This document shows positions 33,181 to 44,563 of a DNA stretch of 64,000 nucleotides, piece by piece. Within the stretch, counting starts at the first letter, position 1. Each line of letters starts with the position of its first letter. Source of the stretch: Incurvaria masculella (taxonomy: Eukaryota > Arthropoda > Insecta > Lepidoptera > Incurvariidae). The notes under the pieces are model-generated. The model saw only the letters and a list, made by a program, of their open reading frames with translations. It searched no databases and was not told where the DNA came from. The DNA lies in NCBI GenBank assembly GCA_946894095.1, contig OX335651.1, forward strand, positions 2,316,501 through 2,380,500. The letters run 5' to 3'. The position numbers and the translations under genes were made by a program.

Positions 33181-34815
33181 ATCTCAATTGCGAAAGGTAG
33201 ATTGAAAGAAAAATGGAAAGCAATATATGGAGGTAGCAAATAATGAAATACCGCGAAATTTAAATGTAATTAATCGCGAAATCAACCAGGTGGAGAAGGA
33301 TGAATATGCGTAAACACGTAAAGCGAACGAAGGAGATTATTTGTGCCAGTGGGTTCTTGCCTCCTGAGATACCTAACGTATCCTACTTGACTTTCAGTGG
33401 ACACCCGAATATATAGTGATCATGTTGTAAAACCAATACCCGAATTGGTATAAAATGCATCACGGTTTGTGTGTGTAGGTGTGAGGGTGTGTGTGAGAGT
33501 GTGAAATTTTATATTGGGCTGATAGGACACATAGAGAGGGAAGGAACTAACTAGGAGAACCGAAAGAGATAGATGACTAGGTACAGGAGGAGGATTGAGC
33601 ACCAATGAGGATCTGGCAATGATTTATTTCCAGGAGAATACATATTACCTGAGCAAGTCATGTATTTAAGTTCCTAAGTTGAACTAGGGCAAATCAAGAA
33701 AGAGTAAATGAGGATATACTAGACGAACGGTTATATAATGTAAATAAGGAAATCACATAGGAAGATCACGAGCAAATGAGAGGAATAAATGGGACGAACG
33801 GATAAATAGTAAATAATAATAAATGTAAGACGCGTCTAAAGGGAATATAAGGTACATAACTTAGGTTAGATATGTAGAAGCTATGTATATATAGATATGT
33901 ATTGTTTTAATAGTTATGGAGGAAAATACATACATACAGAAAAGTTTTTTAAAAATAGTCGATTTAGTTTCAGTATCATGCTACTACAAACACAGTATAT
34001 TAGAAAACAAAGCAACTTACTCCATGAACACCCCTTACAGATTTATTATTAGTATAGATTATTTTTTGTCCATCATTTGGTTTTCATTGCACTATGCCAT
34101 ACACTTCGGATTGAAATGTTGGTATCTCGCTAAGTGTGAACGGTGTGTGAGGTCCGCTTGTATTTTGCCGATCCGGGGAACTTTGGTCTCCCGGCTTACT
34201 TAAATCTATGATTGTTATAAAAAAAAAACTCAGAAACCACGATCATTTCATTCTGCGTTATTCCAGCGTGACATTTGAGATATTTTGTTAGTGAAGTTTT
34301 CGAACAAGGAGATCTATTCCTTTTGTGTGTACAAAGCGGCATTCTAAGAAAGGAATCGAGTACGCCATAGAGGGATATTTTATTTCACAATGGATATATG
34401 GAATAAGGAATTAATATGTAGGAGCACTTACACCCAATGCTTAACCCAACCTTCGGACATTGTCATCTCCTTCTTTGAGGTCCGATTGTTAGTGGAATCG
34501 ATGCATGTTTTGATTACTGTTGATTACTGTGTACATGTATGTAACAATAAAATTAATTACTATTGCGTAAAGAAGGACTATTATTTTTTTAAATTCCTGA
34601 TATTTTCTGACTGGTTACCAACATTGTGATATTATTAAACCGTATAGCGCTAATTTCACTTACTAACCATAAATTTTCACAAATATAGCAATATATAATA
34701 ATTAAATTAATTTATATAATTGCATTAGTAACTTTATTAGTTGTAAGTAACTTAAACTGAGGGTTGCTGTTTCTATTGTTCTTTGTTATTTGCCTTAATT
34801 TTTTCTACCAAGGAA
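33181..34815. other. AT-rich spacer
   Basis: A GTGTGTGTGAGAGTGTG microsatellite lies at 33468-33504, and an AG-rich stretch runs at 33520-33600. No gene recognised; frames at 33916-34203 and 34390-34629 show no domain. Confidence 0.4.
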
Positions 34816-34980
34816 TTGTTTGGCAGTAGCATTTAGATCTAAGTATGTATTTCATAATTGTGAACGGAAAAATATGTTATGTAAACCCGTGAAGTTTCTT
34901 TGCGGGTTCTTCTTTACTGGGTTGATCGAATCCGCGGATCTTTGTGACGTAACTTGGTGTAGTTTGACTACCAAAAAGTT
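34816..34980 (+). repeat. LINE-3'-end-like repeat
   Basis: Plus-strand counterpart of 10651-10812: TTGTTTGGCAGTAGCATTTA, GTGAAGTTTCTTTGCGGG, GGGTTGATCG, GTAGTTTGACTACCAAAAAG. Confidence 0.6.
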
Positions 34981-35192
34981 TAAATAAATGAAATGAAATA
35001 AATAAACATAAAAATAATACTAACAAAAATTGTGTCTTCATACCAGTGGTGGCCACCATATCACGCCGGTGCCGGAGCCTTGGCTATGAACGATATATTG
35101 TGGTACTGGACGCGTATGCCACCACCGCCCCGCACCGCTGGACTGCTCGAAGTGAGTAAAATATAATGTTTCGTGCTTAGCATATACGTCGC

Positions 35193-35505
35193 TTTTTAGG
35201 TTTCCGTACCCAAAGGGTGAAAACGGAACCCTATTACTAAGCCTCCGCTGTCCGTCCGTCCGTCCGTCCGTCCGTCTGTCCGTCTGTCACAGGGCTGTAT
35301 CTTACTGAGAACCGTAACAGTTAGACAGCTGAAATTTTCACAGAGTGTGTATTTATTTTGCCGCTACAACAACAAATAGGTAAGATTAAAAAATAATTAA
35401 AATTAAAGGGGGCACCCATACAAATAACGTGTTTTTTTTATTATTTTTTTACGATGGTACGGAACATTTCTTGTGCGAGTCCGACTCGCACTTGGCCGGT
35501 TTTTT
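35193..35505 (+). mobile_element. CCGGTTTTT-type repeat, full length
   Basis: TTTTTAGGTTTCCGTACCC start, GCCTCCGCTGTCCGTCC core, and a GTGCGAGTCCGACTCGCAC hairpin plus TTGGCCGGTTTTTT end. The left end can fold too (GTTCCGT...ACGGAAC type dyad). Both ends border T/A runs. Confidence 0.8.
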
Positions 35506-35637
35506 AAACCATTTGATTGTATGCAGAATCGACCGTAAATCTAGGACACATGAAGGACGAAAGAAAGCTTTCAGAACGACTGCATGATTAATATACTGTA
35601 AGCACAGAGTAATAGAAGTAATCTGTGCTGCAAAGGT

Positions 35638-35942
35638 CAGCCTCGGTAGCCCAGTGGCGCCACCCCTTTCGATTCGATAAGCTGGGTGAAGAACCTCTGA
35701 GCGCGGTTGTGTTCTGGATGGGTGACCATTTTTAACCGTTGAGGCTAGCCGTGGATCGGATTCCGCGTAAAACTGTTGGTCCCCTTCCTTAATTACTAGG
35801 TGGTAGGGTTAATCCCGCCCGGGTTAGTAGTAGTATAAGGAAGGAACACACCACAAGGTAACCTAGTTCCCATGTGGTGTGTTATGCTTATGTATGACGG
35901 TCAATTTGGTGTTAGCCATCCATGTCCAGTTACATAAAAAAA
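35638..35942 (+). repeat. SINE with variant 5S-like head
   Basis: The head starts CAGCCTCGGTAGCCCAGTGG, an exact tRNA A-box consensus TRGCNNAGYGG. It then has GATAAGCTGGGTGAAG and GAGCGCGGTTGTGTTCTGG-ATGGGTGACC, which resembles 5S rRNA GGGCGCGGTTAGTACTTAG-ATGGG. The body is shortened. Confidence 0.75.
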
Positions 35943-36661
35943 TACCTATCACATTCGTGAACCAGGAGTGTCTTGATTGAGATGTATATTTTGGAAATAT
36001 TTTACATACTGTCCAAGCTGAATAAGCTGGCTGTTAGAAATTGACGTGAGTTTGACGGGTTAGTATTTAACATATTTAAAGGTTTTTCGATTTTCCACCT
36101 GCTTTCCTTTTCTTTGCGCCGGCGGAGGGGGTGGCTTCCTTAGGCGTCAGTCCGCTCTAGGAATCGACATTACTCGAATCTTCTAGGACATAAAACTAAA
36201 TTACTCATATATTACTTACCCACGTATGTTGCGTCGAAAACAGAGTCTGGGTTAAAGAAAAATGAAAACATAAATTCATTTCAGTTATCCATAATTTATT
36301 GCTATATAATTAATATAATGTATTTAAAAATCTGTTAAAAAATGTTTGTTATCTGAGCTCCATAACGCAATCCATCCAAATTGATCAATGCGGAAGAGGC
36401 TGGGAATGCAAGACATCCCCGTCAAATATATAAGTCAATGACGTCAACACGTCAATCCAAGAACCAACGAATCCTTCAGATTTACTCTCTCTTTACCTGT
36501 GAAACACAGGGTGTGTTTCTTCCTTATTTCTTAGGATTCTTCCTAAGTATAAACTAGGATCCTTCAAGTATGTGTAGAGAAGTAGCCGACCGGCCGGAAT
36601 GGTTTACGCAGCCCCTGTTATAGTTCACACGACCACGGTCATTGTCCATTTGCCAAACATT
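35943..36661. other. Unrecognised spacer
   Basis: A small GC-rich patch lies at 36118-36160. No gene. Confidence 0.4.
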
Positions 36662-36959
36662 AAAAACCGGCCAAGTGCGAGTCGGTTTCGCACACGAAGG
36701 GTTCTGTACCATCTTGCAAGATATAACACAAAAAATCACATTTTTTTAAAAATTAAAGGGGGGCCATTAAATTTTAATATATTTTTTATTTTACCAATTT
36801 TTTGTTATAGCGGCATCCTCTGTGAAAATTTAAGTTGCCTACCTTTTACGGTTCATGAGATACAGCCCTGTGACATACGGACGGACGGAAGGACGGACGG
36901 ACAGCGGAGGCTTAGTAACAGGGTTCCGTTTTCACCCTTTTGGTACGGAACCCTAAAAA
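36662..36959 (-). mobile_element. CCGGTTTTT-type repeat, near full length
   Basis: On the plus strand it runs AAAAACCGGCCAAGTGCGAG ... GGTACGGAACCCTAAAAAT, i.e. minus orientation. The 137-codon frame covering 36599-37012 is created by this repeat and is not a gene. Confidence 0.8.
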
Positions 36960-37834
36960 TAATCTTTTGTCGAGTATATTGTGATACCTTAGGGTATAAA
37001 CTTGACCTCTAGGCGGCATTTCTGTTTCATTATACTCTTCACGGCTAAAAAACAATGTTTTTTACTGCAGGTATTTTACATTTTATCTCATTTTCATAGA
37101 TTATCCGTCGTGTTGGCACCGTCGACGACAAAGTGTGCCTACGCTTTAACCGCTTGTTCTAGTAGCCTGGAGCGTTGCCAAACGAGTGGCGAAAATCGAT
37201 GGAGTATGAACTTTGTCTGAATGGAACCCGTCTGTACTTTTTTGCATTTATTTCTTAAGGCGCTAGGACTAGCCAACTACTCGCGCCATACAAATGCACT
37301 TTTTGACAAATGTAATAATATGTAGTGAAACTCTTCAGCAAATCCAAATAGAACTCCAGACTGATAATGGATTGTTAATATCTTTTTATTCCATCATTTA
37401 TTTAAATAATAATAAAAATAAAAAAGTTGATTTTTCTCATTAGAAATCTGAAAGTAATTCGATTTCTAGATATAAGCAAAAACAGCATATATGCATAAAC
37501 AAAAAATTCCATTTGCTTTTAGATTTCTACCTTTAGTCAAAAAAGTTAGGAAATGGACACCGTTTCCGCGATGTATTTTGTATAGAAAAAGGAAACATAC
37601 ATTAACGAAAATAGTTCGATTCCTAGACAAGGAATCATATATTGTAAGAATGACACTTATAATCGTCAGACTTGGTTAGTTAACTTGGGGTGCCTCGTCT
37701 AACTTTGCGATTTGGCTAGTACCAGGGCCTTAACTAGCTGCGGTCACCGGATCCGCTTTGGACGATACGAAAAATAAAATCCGGGATACCTTTTTCTGGC
37801 AAAACATCAATTCGATCTGTTGCTCTTTGTTGAC
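36960..37834. other. AT-rich spacer
   Basis: Short frames without recognisable features; no repeat noticed. Confidence 0.4.
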
Positions 37835-38022
37835 GTCAGTCAGTCAGTCAGCGTATTTGCAAACACTGCTGGGCATACGCCTCTCCAATTTTTCTTCAGT
37901 CCTCCTGGCCCTCAGTGGTACGGAACCACAGCTTTTCGACGCACTTGATGTCGTCGTCCCACCTGGCGGGTGCTCTTTCTACAATCCGTTTTTCTGTCAG
38001 CGGCCGCTAGTGTAGGACACGG
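37835..38022 (-). pseudogene. RTE-type LINE C-terminus with (TGAC)n tail
   Basis: The minus strand matches the 62827-63003 copy: it reads PPxxPPARWDDDIK-like, then W(F)RT..G..D.., and ends IGEAY plus the CAGCAG codons. The TGAC repeat (seen as CAGTCAGTCAGTCAG at 37837-37851) follows the stop. It is 5'-truncated and mutated. Confidence 0.75.
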
Positions 38023-38388
38023 TTACTCCAACTTCAAAAAAATAACACACTTTCGCATTTAAATTGGACCCACTTCCTCTTATCCTAAGGACCTGAAAAT
38101 GTACAGGTACATTCGGTTGTTGTATTTTTATGATAAACATGACCTGAATCGGCTCTCTGAATTCGCTCCAAATGTAGGAACTTCAACCGCCCGAACTCAA
38201 ATTTTGTGTATGCATTCTAACAATAAAAAAATTAATCCTTTCCATTCATCAACAATCATTGCTTTCCGAATAAGCATTCCTCGCAAATTGTGGGGATCAG
38301 AGCATCCCCACAATTTTTTCCCAAATTAAACTTATATACCAAGTTCTCAAACCCTGTCTGTAGGCTCTAGCTGTTGTATATTTATAGT

Positions 38389-38632
38389 CTTCTTCTTCTT
38401 CTTCAGCCTTTTGTTGTCCACTGCTGGACGTAGGCCTCCCCCAGACTTCGCCAAGTTGTGCAGTCTCCTGTTTTTCTTCGCCAGTTGTCACCTGCTGTCT
38501 GACGTATATCGTCTGACCAACGTGCTGGCGGTTTGCCGACGCTTCTTTTCCCGTAGGGTCTCCACATTAAGACTTCAGTGCTCCATCTGTGGTCATCTCT
38601 GCGACATACGTGACCTGCCTATTGCCACTTGA
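38389..38632 (-). pseudogene. Second RTE-type LINE C-terminus, (GAAGAA)n tail
   Basis: The minus strand encodes PPARWSDDIRQTAGDNWRR, then TTWRSLGEAYVQQWTTKG, then TGA, followed by AGAAGAAGAAGAAG. The protein end is homologous to the (TGAC)n-tailed copies but the tail repeat differs, so it is a separate RTE subfamily. It is 5'-truncated. Confidence 0.8.
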
Positions 38633-38986
38633 TTTATAGTACAAACATGTATTAAATACCTAAGTATTTTTTTACAATCTCACTTGTATTATACTACTAT
38701 ATGAATGACGAATAATGAATAAAGAATTATAGCTAAAAAACTATTTGATGAAATCTAGAAACCTTTATCATAAGTAAAGTCGAAACAGTTATTTTTATCT
38801 TACTTATCGCCAGTTGGGAATTTTGTTTTCGTGTCTTAATCTAAAAAGTTGTTTTTCCAGAGTAATATCAACTGTTAATTTGAAGTCGTATGAACAAGAA
38901 CATCGTTACATCTTATCACATAATGTACATGACCACTGACCCGAACTTTACTGATAGTAAAGAGCAGGCGTCTTGATAAATTCTAG

Positions 38987-38992
38987 TCAGTC
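38987..38992 (+). promoter_or_regulatory. Possible arthropod initiator (TCAGTC)
   Basis: TCAGTC matches the arthropod initiator TCAKTY and lies 22-27 bases upstream of the ATG at 39014. No good TATA box is at the expected distance, so this is suggestive only. Confidence 0.4.
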
Positions 38993-39013
38993 TGCAAAAT
39001 AATTTCATGAAGA

Positions 39014-40379
39014 ATGGAGTACAGTGTCGTATGCGTCGTGTTAGCATTAATTGCTACTATTAATGGTGCTCCACACCGTATCAGGAGGTCACGTCATTCG
39101 AGTTATGACTACGAAGAGCTGATATCGGAGCTGAGTGAATTCAATCAGAATAGTGATGATTTCATAAGAGAACCTTTGTTCGACACACCAGCCAATTTCC
39201 ATCGAGCGTTCAACTTTGCCGGGTTTGTGGATGGCAAATATAAGATTTTCATCCCTTTGCCTGGATACACCAGAGACGATATAAGAGTGGTATTGATTCA
39301 AAATGAAATTCTAGTAGAGGCAATGCATAGATCATTATGGTCTTACTCGGACTACTATTTTGAAAAGTTTACTGTACCATATGCAGTCAGCACTAAAGGA
39401 GCTTGGGAATACGAAGGAGGAGTGCTGACATTGGAACTTGATGTTCCTCGCTATGGACCCCCAGATGTACGTAGCAATCCAACTGAACCAACAATTACGC
39501 CTACAACAACAGAAAAAACTTTGACGGAACCAAACGTCATTTCAACTACACCCAAAGATCCAACCGAATATATGGAAATCACAACCAATGATGAAGCTGC
39601 AACGGAGTCTGTGCCAGTTTTTTCATCCACACTACTTGAAACAACGACCAAAAAAACTTTTACGATACCAAACGTAATTTCGGCGGTACTCGAATACACA
39701 ACCGTTTATCCAGAAATTGCATCCAAAGATGAAGCTACAACGGAGTTTGAGTCATTATTTGCATCCGAACTACCTGAAGCAATAACCAAAAAAACGACCA
39801 CGGAACCAAGCGTAATTTCGGCTATACCCGAAGACACAACCGCCGATTCAGGAATCACATCCGAAGATGAAACTACAACATTGTATGAGCCAGTATTCAC
39901 ATCCGCACTACCTGAAACTACAACCGGAAAAAACATTCACGGAACCAAACGTCATTTCGGGTACACCAGATGACACAACCGCATATCCTGAAATCACATC
40001 CAAATATGAAACTACACCGCTGTCTGAGACAGTATTTACATCCCCGCTACCTTCAACAACATCAGTTGAAGGAGACATTTCTTCCATAAAATCCGAAATA
40101 AATCCTGTAACGCAAAATATTTTACCGGAAACTACCACTACCAAAACTAAAAGGAAAGTCACCCTGGCAGATACGTTTTATGCGTATTATGATTTCGATG
40201 CAGAGAATACCAGTTCCAAACCTTTAACGCTAGAAATAACGACCAAATCATTAGAACTATTCACTCGGGATCCATTCATGCTATATCCTGAGCTTGGAAA
40301 TGAGCTGGATATTGGAAGAGGAAATAAAAAAGAAGATGAAATAGGAGAGGACCTGGACCAGAGAACAGTGTATTTTTAA
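39014..40379 (+). CDS. Secreted protein with alpha-crystallin-like domain and Thr/Glu-rich repeats; frameshifted
   Basis: The only convincing host gene here. The ATG at 39014 opens a signal peptide (VVCVVLALIATINGA, cleavage near residue 19) and a basic HRIRRSRH stretch. Residues 71-145 (YKIFIPLPGYTRDDI, then FEKFTVPYAVS, then GGVLTLELDVP) have the strand pattern of an Hsp20/alpha-crystallin domain, including the GVLTLEL core. Four Thr/Glu-rich repeats of 46 residues follow (EPNVIS, EITS, ETT landmarks), like a mucin-type O-glycosylated stalk. Repeat anchors at 39530, 39668, 39806 and 39945 are 138, 138 and 139 bases apart. One extra base in ACCGGAAAAAAC (39924-39935) therefore shifts the frame: the first frame stops at 39973, and the original reading continues in the next frame to the stop at 40377-40379. 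The error lies beside an A run, so it is a real mutation, an allele or a sequence error. No introns are evident. Extracellular chaperone-like binding is inference; the function is unknown. Confidence 0.75.
39495..40050 (+). repeat. Four tandem 138-base coding repeats
   Basis: Repeats inside the gene at 39014, each carrying (E/K)KT.T.PNVIS and a TT..EI(T/A)S(K/E)DE block. The unit length of 138 bases is a multiple of three and keeps frame except for the 139-base last spacing. Confidence 0.85.
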
Positions 40380-40456
40380 CTTAGGAATACAAATACAAGC
40401 TTCGCATTTTGATTTGAGAGCACATATTATGTAAGTGCACATAAATTAGTATGTTG

Positions 40457-40462
40457 AATAAA
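40457..40462 (+). terminator. Polyadenylation signal AATAAA
   Basis: AATAAA lies 78 bases after the stop codon of the 39014 gene, in TTGAATAAATTG. Confidence 0.6.
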
Positions 40463-40940
40463 TTGAGCATGAAAGGTTATAGGTATTTGTTTTTTATTTC
40501 CATAAATATGTATGTAAATTTGGGATGTACACTATTTTTAATTGTTGTTGGCGATAATGTAGCTCTTTGACATATAAAGGCTGAAATTTTCAAGTGTGCC
40601 TTCATGGCCAAATCCAAAACACTCAAAGGAGTCATGATTTTGATAAAAACAAAAAACTGCATGATTGGTTTTTTTTTAATATTGTTTCTACCCGAGTATC
40701 GAATTTGTGGATTTTGAAGAAAATACGTACGCTGTATAATTACACAAGAAGATATAATTACACAAGGTCGCTTACAAGAAATAATTTCTGTGAAGTAATG
40801 TTATCCGTGAAACTAACGGAAAGTGTTAATTTTTTATTAGTACTGATTGGTATTTTCAAGTATTCATACATCAGCCGTATCTACAGTAATCAAAATATTT
40901 TTTTCTTTCTTTAATTATGGCCTTTAACCGCTTGAAGCTG
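40463..40940. other. Downstream spacer
   Basis: AT-rich. TTACACAAGAAGATATAATT-ACACAAGG contains a short direct repeat (40739-40766). No further exon recognised. Confidence 0.35.
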
Positions 40941-41033
40941 TATTCAGAGTGGGCGGACTAACTTTAATCCGCCGGACTAAACCGGTTTTTATGGTTAGTC
41001 CGGTGTTTGAGCTAAGGTGCTCTCTGAACACAA
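40941..41033 (+). mobile_element. Mini-MITE with TTCAGAG ends, copy 2
   Basis: It runs from TTCAGAGTGGGCGG to GCTCTCTGAA, with TTCAGAG/CTCTGAA inverted ends. Inside, GGACTAAC and GTTAGTCC form a dyad around ACCGGTTTTT. It is partly repeated at 17217-17295. Confidence 0.5.
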
Positions 41034-42884
41034 CTGTATGAAATTTTACAACTTTGAAATTAGAACACGATGTTGTGATGCTAAAATGCAGATGTGTTCA
41101 GCTACATTTCGAATTATTTTATTAGTGATGGTACTCGTACGGATTATTTATGAGTACTTGAAAATATGATTAACAAATAAAATTAAATTAACGAAAAATT
41201 AAACGAATTAGTTTATTAAAAATTAACATTTTCCTTTAGTTTTCCACATAACATTACTTCACAGATTGTGTTATTTATAAGCGACACTATTTATTGGTGC
41301 TAAAATACAGGTTGTATTATTTTTCCATTTTCAAAGAAGAAAGAGTTCGATTCCCGGCTAGAATATTTTTTTTTTTAAATTTGATAATGAAGTTTTAATT
41401 TTTATCAAAATCGGTCTCAGACTCCGTTGAGTATTTTTTGCTATTTCCTATAGTTTCGAATTTGGCCATGGAGGCATACTTGAAAAAAATTGCCTGTAAA
41501 TAGCACCAGAACATTGGCTTTGGGCCGACTTTGGTACCAAATTTTTGTTCTTTGCGAAATAAAATTATAGTCTAAACTTGTTTATTTATTTGTTTAGTTA
41601 AATTAATTTTCATTTCATATATTTTATAATTCTAGAATCATACTAATAACACTATGTTACGTCATAAACGAATCAACTGTCAAAAGCTATTAAGAACAAC
41701 GTAACCTCAGATCGTTTTTATTCAGTGAGGATAACACACCGAATGCTCAAACCAGCGAGCATGGAAGTACGGGGGTAGCGATCAAAACTAATTAATATGG
41801 CGGCAGCGTAGCCACGAGTTGGTGGAAAACGCTTAACCGTAGCTACGTAGTTCGTTTACGAAATCGGGACGCACGTAATCGATTGTATTCGTTGCATTTA
41901 ATAGCGTCAAGTTTTTACCTGTGCTTAGTTACGTATCACGGCTGGGCTAAAATGAAGGTTCCCTAAAAATTTCATCAAAATCGGTCCCGCCGTTTTGGAG
42001 TTTATAGGGAACATACATACACACATATACACATTTATTTTTAAAACTTTAGGAGATAACATATATATATTTGCCTTTCGTTAATTCAATGGCATCCAGT
42101 AATTAGCTCTCGGTCTACTCTCAGCCAAAATATTATAATAATTGGGTTCCATATTATTTAAACGCAAAGAGAAAAACCTCATCTCCCAATATATTCGCAC
42201 AGAATAGTGATTTAAATGCGGGAAAACACCCGCGTAAATTATTATTACTCCGGCGCCTCGCACGAACGTGACACGTTTGATTCCAGCTGGTCACGCACGA
42301 AAACGACTAATCTAAGTCAAATGCTCTAAAGGAAATTCATCTTTATTGTGATTGCAGTTGGGTAGAGTTTAGAATGTGTTAAATGAGAGCGGTAGTTGTA
42401 CTTGGTACAGCACTAATCATGATTTATCGAGGGAGAGGATTCGGCTCATCCATCTATTGCTGTCGACAGCACTGTTTGATTTTTTCGGGTTTTTTGAGAA
42501 TATAAAATATTCTTCTTACGATTTCTGTCTTATGGTCACTCGCTGTTAGCACCACAGTTAGATATTTGATTAAGCATTTGAAAGCAATGTCTTTACTCTA
42601 GAAAATTGTGCTTAGTATTTATTTTTTGTGCTGGCTGGGTTCTGGCCTTTGAAAAAAATACACTTAGTCCCAACACATTTCGGTTTTAGGGTTTCGTTAT
42701 ACGCGACTTAGGGATTCCTCATAAAAATAAAAACATATTTATATTTTTATAGAATCATTACAAATAAAGCTTTACCGTTCGCTGAGCGCTTCTTATTCAC
42801 GATTTAAACACTAACAAACTTGTATTTACTTAAAAGAAGTTAGAAAGTAACTTTTTTTTGTAGTTAACATAGATGTGTTGTCCA
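41034..42884. other. AT-rich spacer
   Basis: 41938-42030 (TTCATCAAAATCGGTCCCGC, TTTATAGGGAACATACATAC) resembles the 3' part of common arthropod non-coding repeats. 41740-41900 is less AT-rich but featureless. Confidence 0.4.
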
Positions 42885-42925
42885 TTGTCTCGATGATAGC
42901 TCAACACACCGAATTCCCGAAGGAA
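42885..42925 (-). repeat. SINE scrap
   Basis: Minus-strand GATGATAGCTCAACACACCG and AATTCCCGAAGGAA correspond to the SINE TTCCTTCGGGAATT..GGTGTGTTG segment only. Confidence 0.45.
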
Positions 42926-44385
42926 ACAGTGAAATTGAAATTTCAATAAACGTTTTTATTGCTCGCCACCATTGTAGAGATGGCAAAATACAAGAGAACA
43001 TTTCAATGGACAGTACGGATTTTAGTGTGACATCAGCTGCAGTATTTTATTACTTTTCATAGCCCGGCGCTAAAAAGCCAAGCCTCAAAAATAGTTCCTA
43101 CCTAAATTTCTATATGTTTAAGTATGTATTATGAAGAAGAAAAAAAAATTTTCTTACTTATATCTCTCTGGATTTTATTAATTAATTAATTAATAAGTTT
43201 TAGACAGGCAGCATATGCTGATGCCTCTGATAAATTTAGTTGTTAAGGCTGTTCCGACCCATATAAAGTTGTTTGCACACATAACACAAAAAGTATTGCA
43301 CTTTAAGCCACGAATTCATAATAAAAGTTTAATATAGTCATATTACTTGCAGCGAAAACAATTTCACAATTTCAGGATTATTGGTTTTGATACAATTTAT
43401 TTAAATACGATATTTATTTAACAGCGCCATCTAACGGTGTAAAACCTCTAATCGGCAATTACAACGAAACCATTAAACCTGAAATCGTGAATATGTTTTC
43501 GCTGCAACTACTATGGCTATATTTAATATTTTTGACGAATTCGTGCCTTAAAGTGAAATACTTTTTGCGTTCTGTGTAAAAAAAAAGTTTTTGGGTTGGA
43601 ACATCGTTAAGTGGTTTTTTTAACAATTTTCCCTTAAGATTTTGTTTGTAATGGTTATCCAGTCCATTTAAAAATTGGCTGGGGCTCATAGCGTTCCATG
43701 GTAAACATTGGCAGGTTCAAGTCCAGTCTTGGTTCGTACCTTCAAACACACTTTTCTGTTATAGTTTGGTTTTTTGACTTTACCCTGATTCAATTGATCA
43801 GTTGAATTACATGTATAAAATTAAATGTATAAACATAGACTTCAGGTCATGTAACATGCATCACTTCCAACGAGTCGGGGTATTTTTTTCAGAATTCGTC
43901 ATATTTAAACTAGATCTCCGTTATTTATGCAGTCTTAAGTTCATGTCAGAAATAAAAGTTTAAAAACAAAACGTGCAAATGTATTTGAAAACGATTACTA
44001 CTCACCACTGGAGCAGTGCATCGCATGCTGTGAGGATTGGTTCGGGTCACCTCTTTCCCTAAAACATGTTCGAGAGAGACGATGGTTGGAACCGACGTCA
44101 TGCTCGTGAACCGGTGCTGTTCGTGGGGACAGGCCTGTCCCAATTGGCAACATTTTCGATGGTGGGCATATTTTTTTCAAAATAACCTAATTTTGGCATG
44201 ATTTGTTGGACGTGGCATGATTTTTTTATTTCAGTGCCAAAGTATTTACAATAGGAGGAAGTAGTACAACGGTACTACCATGGTCCAATGGTACTAGTTC
44301 CCGATAAATATGTATACATTTATCGACACGGAATATGTCGTAGCTGTCGCTTGAGCTTATTGGCGGGTGTGGAATAGCCCGGGAT
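42926..44385. other. AT-rich spacer
   Basis: It holds an ATTAATTAATTAATTAAT microsatellite (43180-43196). 43685-43730 reads GGGGCTCATAGCGTTCC and CAGGTTCAAGTCC, possibly another tRNA-like SINE head. 44263-44300 has GTACTACCATGGTCC-type dyads. No gene recognised. Confidence 0.4.
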
Positions 44386-44409
44386 ATGTCCGCGATTGGT
44401 TTTTAGGTA

Positions 44410-44530
44410 TCGACGTGACGTCACGGCGACGAATGTGGAATAACCCATATCCCCTCCCTCCCCCGCTGCTTGCACCGACACCGCCGGCGCATCATGACGT
44501 CACACCTCTACTCAATGACTCACTTCACCG
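44410..44530. promoter_or_regulatory. CRE-motif cluster of unknown role
   Basis: TGACGTCA occurs twice (44416-44423 and 44493-44500), with TGACTCA at 44517-44523 and an inverted CCAAT (GATTGG, 44394-44399) just upstream. This is GC-rich sequence ahead of the tRNA-like gene at 44564. No transcript start or exon can be assigned. Confidence 0.3.
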
Positions 44531-44563
44531 ATCCTGTGCGCATTTTTGAATCCGTTCGCAGCG

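Noticed and set aside
32786..33223. 145-codon minus-strand frame as a host gene
   Set aside because: It lies upstream of and in line with BEL/Pao gag and contains a BEL-like leader sequence; no domain.
36599..37012. 137-codon open frame
   Set aside because: It is the translation of a CCGGTTTTT-type repeat including its GGACGGACGG run; the same frame appears from the copy at 52637-52978.
39451..40162. Val/Ser-rich minus-strand frames
   Set aside because: Antisense shadows of the Thr/Glu-rich repeats of the 39014 gene.
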